NCBI GenBank assembly: GCA_015680685.1
Contig: MNCI01003412.1
Location: 338,824 to 402,823 of the forward strand
DNA from: Gnetum montanum
Taxonomy: Eukaryota > Streptophyta > Gnetopsida > Gnetales > Gnetaceae
Length of the DNA stretch: 64,000 nt
Direction of reading: 5' to 3'
In this document: positions 59,835 to 64,000 of the stretch, in pieces
Numbering within the stretch: the first letter of the stretch is position 1
How the letters are laid out: the number at the start of each line of letters is the position of its first letter
Made by a program: the position numbers and the translations under genes
Notes under the pieces: model-generated
What the model was told of the DNA's origin: nothing
Database searches by the model: none
The model's input: only the letters and a program-made list of their open reading frames with translations

Positions 59835-62800
59835 CTATTGGACAAATATTACATTTTCATGAAAAATAAAGATAGACTCTACAAATTGACCAACCACTAA
59901 TGGGGGCATCAAAAACAAATCATATAGACTTTTTTTTGGAACATTATAACATTGTCTGAAATGGGTAGTCACAACACAATAAAGAAACACATAACTCATC
60001 TTCAATGGTTCTTGATCTACACAAACTACAAATGTGTTCTTCTCTAGTGAGTTAAATCCATCTTCTAATTTCAATTTTAAGTTAATGAGAACTTAAGCGA
60101 AGCTTGCTAATAGCATTCTGATACTTGCCAAAAATAGTAGTTGAGACATAGTAAGCGTTAACATCTAGTTTATTAGATCTAATGTAATATAAATAAAATT
60201 GTCTCTTACCTGCCACATTAGTCCACATCTATGTTAAAACCTTATACTTAACTTGTTGGTGAATATGCTTAGGATTTTGCTACATGTCCTTCCAAGAGAT
60301 ATTCCATTTCCACAATCATTGCATCCCGTGAAAAGACCAACCATGATCTTGCGAATCCTTTAGAGAATTTGTCTTACCTTGAGATATGCAAGCTATAAGT
60401 GGATGTAATAAATTAGCACAAGGCTTCTCCCTCTAAAGATAATAAATCACATTCATATAATAACATTGAATAAGGTGTTTGCATCTTTACCTTTAACTCA
60501 TCAAAAAGAAAAAAAATTTCTACTCTATTAATATCTTTTCAAATTTTAGTACTAAGTTAAGGTCCCTAATAACACATCTATACAATATAGTAGGATAGAT
60601 GATAGTATGAAAAAAAAAAATTCTAACCTTCCAAGCTCAAATTTCTAAATCATTGCAGTTGTTTTCGAAAGCATACAAATCCTTGAAACCTTCTAGTATT
60701 TCTTTTTTAATGCACTTCCTCCACATATAATTGTTCATATTAATAAGATCCAAATATTTTTAAAAATCTCCTATTTGCACATTGGTACCTCCAAAATGGA
60801 ATTTATAATAGTTATTTCTTGTACTCAAGATTATCGATTTGGTTTAATTTACATTCACTTGAAGACTAGATGAAGAACAATAATTTTCTAAAATTCACAA
60901 CATATTTTGCATACCTTTTACAATAGTGGAGATAAAGACAACATCATCTACATATAAAAGGAGATTCACTGCTTGGGATCCAATTTCAATAGCATGAGTA
61001 TCTTACCTATTGCACAACCATTTCTACATTTCATAAATAATGAGGCCAAAGAGAGTTGGAAAAGGTAGATAATCTTTCTTAACTCCATTTTTTCTCCAAA
61101 ATTAAAATTTTTTTCTCTAAATTGATATCTTTACCTTCAACAATCACTTCCTCACACAATCTTTTAGTTGTTGCAATCAAATATGAAGGGAGGCTGAATT
61201 TTATGCAAGCACAACCATAGTTTTGTATGAATCACTTAATCATATGGTTTTGCAAAATCACTAAAACAAATAAAAACATTTTTATTAGACATTTTTGTAA
61301 ACTTTATGAAGCATCTAAGAGTAACTAAGTCACCAATAATGAAGTGATTTTGCCTAAAACCTACTTGACATCATACCCTAACCTAGTTACCTTCAACCCA
61401 AGAACTAGTTCTCCTTTCTAATAGAGTGCCCAAAAACTTAGCAAAAATATTACTCATAATGATCATTTGATAATTATTCAAATTACTTTTATCTCACTTT
61501 TTGTATAACAAGATAGCTTTACTAATGTTCTAATGTTAATTTAATCCTTTTTCCATTGTTCAATTTAATTTGTTTCAAATTTCTCTATGAATAGAAAATC
61601 CTACACATTTTAATAATTCTACATAAAAACTATTGAGTCTACAACTTTGCCAAATACTAGCTTTTTAATATCCTTTGTAACTTCCTCAATAGTAAATTGG
61701 ATAGGCACTTACTATCCAATAGTAGTAGAATTATTATCTTGTCCTATAAATAGCTTATTATAAAATAAGAAAATATCTTGAAAAGAAAATTTAAATAATA
61801 AAGAGGCTTTACAAAAAAACATTGTTAAAATTGTCTAGGTTCCTTTTTAATGGTATGAGAAAAATATTCTAGTTGTTTCTTGATAAATTTCCTTCTCTTG
61901 GTTCTAATCAAGCATTTTTGTGCCTTAACTAAATTTTGTCAATGATTCTTATTTATATTCCTAATATTTTCCCTAATTTGCATGCACTTCTCATCAAACC
62001 AAGTATTTTAAGCACATCATTGTTGTGAATGAACAACTTGCTTAACTACTATAAGAAATATTTTTTCAAGCTCCTTATGTTATATTTCAAGAGTCCATTT
62101 GTTATGTGTTGTATTTATATATTTTCCTTGACTTGTAGGTTGAATCTATACTAATAATTTTTTTTCTATATTATTTTTCATTATTTGAAAAATAATTTAA
62201 ATTTACAAAAAATACTTAACATGATGATGGTAAGACTCCACTAAATCTTCTCTAACTTTAAACTCCTTAATAAAATAAATGTATTCATAAGAACATAAAA
62301 GTAAATCAATGCAAAAGTTACCCTGAGGTCCTTTAAAAGTAAATAATGAAGATTGAGAAAATCTATCAATGTCATTTCAAATTAGAAAATCAAACCATTT
62401 TGTTCATTTTAATAGTTGTTGACTCATCTCATTAATAGTGCCATTTGAAAAATGTTGGGTCCAACTGTGATTTTCAGCAATATCGAAACTACCAACATTA
62501 TGTTGCCATTGAATAATTGTTGTTTGTTGTGAATCTATCCTTGATTTAAAATCTCCACAAACAAATACTAAGTCTTTAGTTGCAAATTGAAAAGAATGAA
62601 CATAGAACAACTCTATAGAATTATATAATGTAGCATATCTATGTGAAAAATAACATATTGCAAAGAAAGCACAACCATGTTGATATAAGATTTTTAGCCA
62701 AACATATTGTTTATGATCATCAATTTTTTTTAAAAGCACATAATTTTCAAGAGATTTCCTCATTAACACTATAATGCCCCTAGAAGGTCTATCTCTTTAT

Positions 62801-62990
62801 GTTGTTATTGTATTTCTTGCAATAAATTTAATAAATTTAAGAACTAAAAAATCTACAAAACCAACATCTTTCCAAGTTTTAATAAAACCAAAAATATCTA
62901 AGCTATTAAAAATTCTAATATTCTTCAAAGAAACATCTTCATTTGCAATTCCACCATCAATGTTAAATAATCACACATTAAAGGGCTTAT
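59835..62990 (-). pseudogene. Decayed LINE (endonuclease, reverse transcriptase, C-terminal zinc-type region)
   Basis: Minus strand, reading right to left. Endonuclease at about 62990-62404: 'RDRPSRGIIVLMRKSLENY' (about 62800), 'YVWLKI', 'FFAICYF' and 'VCGDFKSRIDS' (about 62560; the usual GDFN is GDFK). RT at about 61300-60500: 'VFICFSDFAKPYD'-like text (about 61240), 'LLLYVDDVVFIS' (about 60965-60930; YVDD/ADD catalytic pair intact), then 'LQVNVNKTKS' (about 60850) and 'FHFGG'. C-terminal part 60074-59835 contains 'KNTFVVCVDQEPLKMSYVF', resembling the Cys/His end of such LINEs. Many stops and frameshifts. No poly(A) tail or target duplication was identified. Confidence 0.78.
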
Positions 62991-63519
62991 AAAGTTTTCA
63001 AATAATTTTTGGAATGTTAATAAATATTATTATCATTGACATTAAGTGGATCTTTTATATTTTCAATTTTAGATTGGTTTTTCCTATCCTCAACTTCAAT
63101 ATATATTTTCTTTTCCAAAAAGTAACAAGCATTAAATAAATGTTCATCATGATGATAAAAGTTGTAAGAATTTGAAAGGTTATAGTATATAATTGGCTAA
63201 ATGTATGTGTTCCCATCTATTTGCAATACAAATTCCTTATTACAATTAAAAAGATTGCTTTTAATAAAAAATTCTTAAGAGAATTAAATGGTATAAAAAA
63301 AATTCCATATGCTTAATGGGACCCACAAGACTAATAATTTACTTCTTAGTCATAAAAAGTCAACAAAAGATTAAATATCTCAATAAAATATGAAACTTTA
63401 GAATATTATTTAGAATAAATATTAAAATTAACAGTGCACTTATAAATGATCAACATTGCATATTTATGTATAAATAATTCAATATCTAGGGTATGGCATA
63501 CCCTCAAAGCATTAGGTAG
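62991..63519. other. AT-rich flank of the LINE, nothing recognised
   Basis: Probably includes the LINE 5' untranslated region on the minus strand. No frame or repeat could be supported. Confidence 0.35.
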
Positions 63520-63770
63520 CTCAACAAGTAAAAAAAATGGGAATTGTACCTAATATAAATAACATGAGTGGTATGTGTTTTGATCATTTGATTTAAATAA
63601 AAGAATCACCACCTAGAGGCTCAATGCTCCTCCCACCAAGATAAGAACTTGGAAAGGTTAGTAAATGATTGAAAAGCTAACCTCTTTCAAGTGACTATAC
63701 CTAGGCTCAAACCTAGGTCTTATGACTTGAAAAACAAGCACCTTAACATCAGTCCAAGTGGTGGTTTCTT
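63520..63770 (-). mobile_element. Possible tRNA-derived SINE
   Basis: The minus strand from about 63770 reads like a tRNA head: an A-box-like 'TGGACTGATGTTAAGG' (about 63755-63740), an anticodon-arm-like CTTG-TTTTT-CAAG (about 63736-63724), and a T-arm with B-box 'CCTAGGTTTGAGCCTAGG' (63717-63700; CCTAG/CTAGG stem). A tRNA-unrelated body follows toward 63520. Stems are imperfect, so this is not a working tRNA. Ends and target duplication were not determined. Confidence 0.4.
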
Positions 63771-64000
63771 TTATCACATCATTTACATGCAAAGAAAAAT
63801 TTCAAATATGAGGTCAGTAATCCAAAATTTAAATAAATCCATATCAAGATCTAACATTAACAATCAATATTTCATATACATTATTAGGAAGAATAAAATT
63901 AACCATCTTACTTGCAATAACATGGCTAGAAGAAGACATCAAAAAAATTTCTTGCAAGTTTGTAAATATGCATTAATAGAATCAATAGTAATGAATTTCT
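63771..64000. other. AT-rich end of window, nothing recognised
   Basis: No coding or repeat feature could be supported. Confidence 0.4.

Noticed and set aside
63690-63770. A functional tRNA gene on the minus strand
   Set aside because: Acceptor stem not found, D-arm and anticodon loop are imperfect, and unrelated sequence continues beyond; a SINE head fits better.

Overview
The window is plant nuclear DNA made almost entirely of nested, decayed retrotransposons. No intact host gene, rRNA or functional tRNA gene was found. The evidence for a land plant with a large, repeat-rich, methylated genome (gymnosperm-like; species not determinable from sequence alone) is: Athila-like and Tat-like Ty3/gypsy elements, a copia element with a UBN2-type gag and an initiator-Met-tRNA primer site, a LINE with endonuclease and reverse transcriptase, and widespread CAG/CAA/CGA to TAG/TAA/TGA decay.

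Layout. 1-2700: non-coding, with ~180-bp palindrome-cored repeats, probably a minus-strand Tat-type LTR. 2700-5490: decayed Tat-like pol (RT, RNase H, start of integrase). This integrase is split at 5490 by a minus-strand copia element (5491-22119; target duplication ccaaa/ctaaa). The copia 5' LTR is itself split by a gag-protease-only Tat-like element (11175-22060; target duplication catac). The host integrase resumes at 22120-22265. There an Athila-like element begins (22266-30069). It carries a solo LTR in its gag (24414-25810; target duplication ggatg) and has lost RT to integrase by a short-homology deletion. Its 3' LTR breaks off at about 30069 into the 3' end of another Tat-like element (30070-33790). 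33901-46754: a minus-strand Athila-like element (target duplication catag) carrying an extra ~3.3-kb gene-like segment of unknown function next to its 3' LTR. 48218-58498: a structurally complete but mutated Athila-like element (target duplication acatc). 59835-62990: a decayed minus-strand LINE. About 63520-63770: a possible tRNA-derived SINE.

Nothing here forms a working pathway. The interest lies in the insertion history, the LTR architecture (U3 subrepeats, palindromes, U3 exchange between related elements), the likely assembly artefact at the single N (18842), and the unidentified gene-like cargo at 34972-38290.
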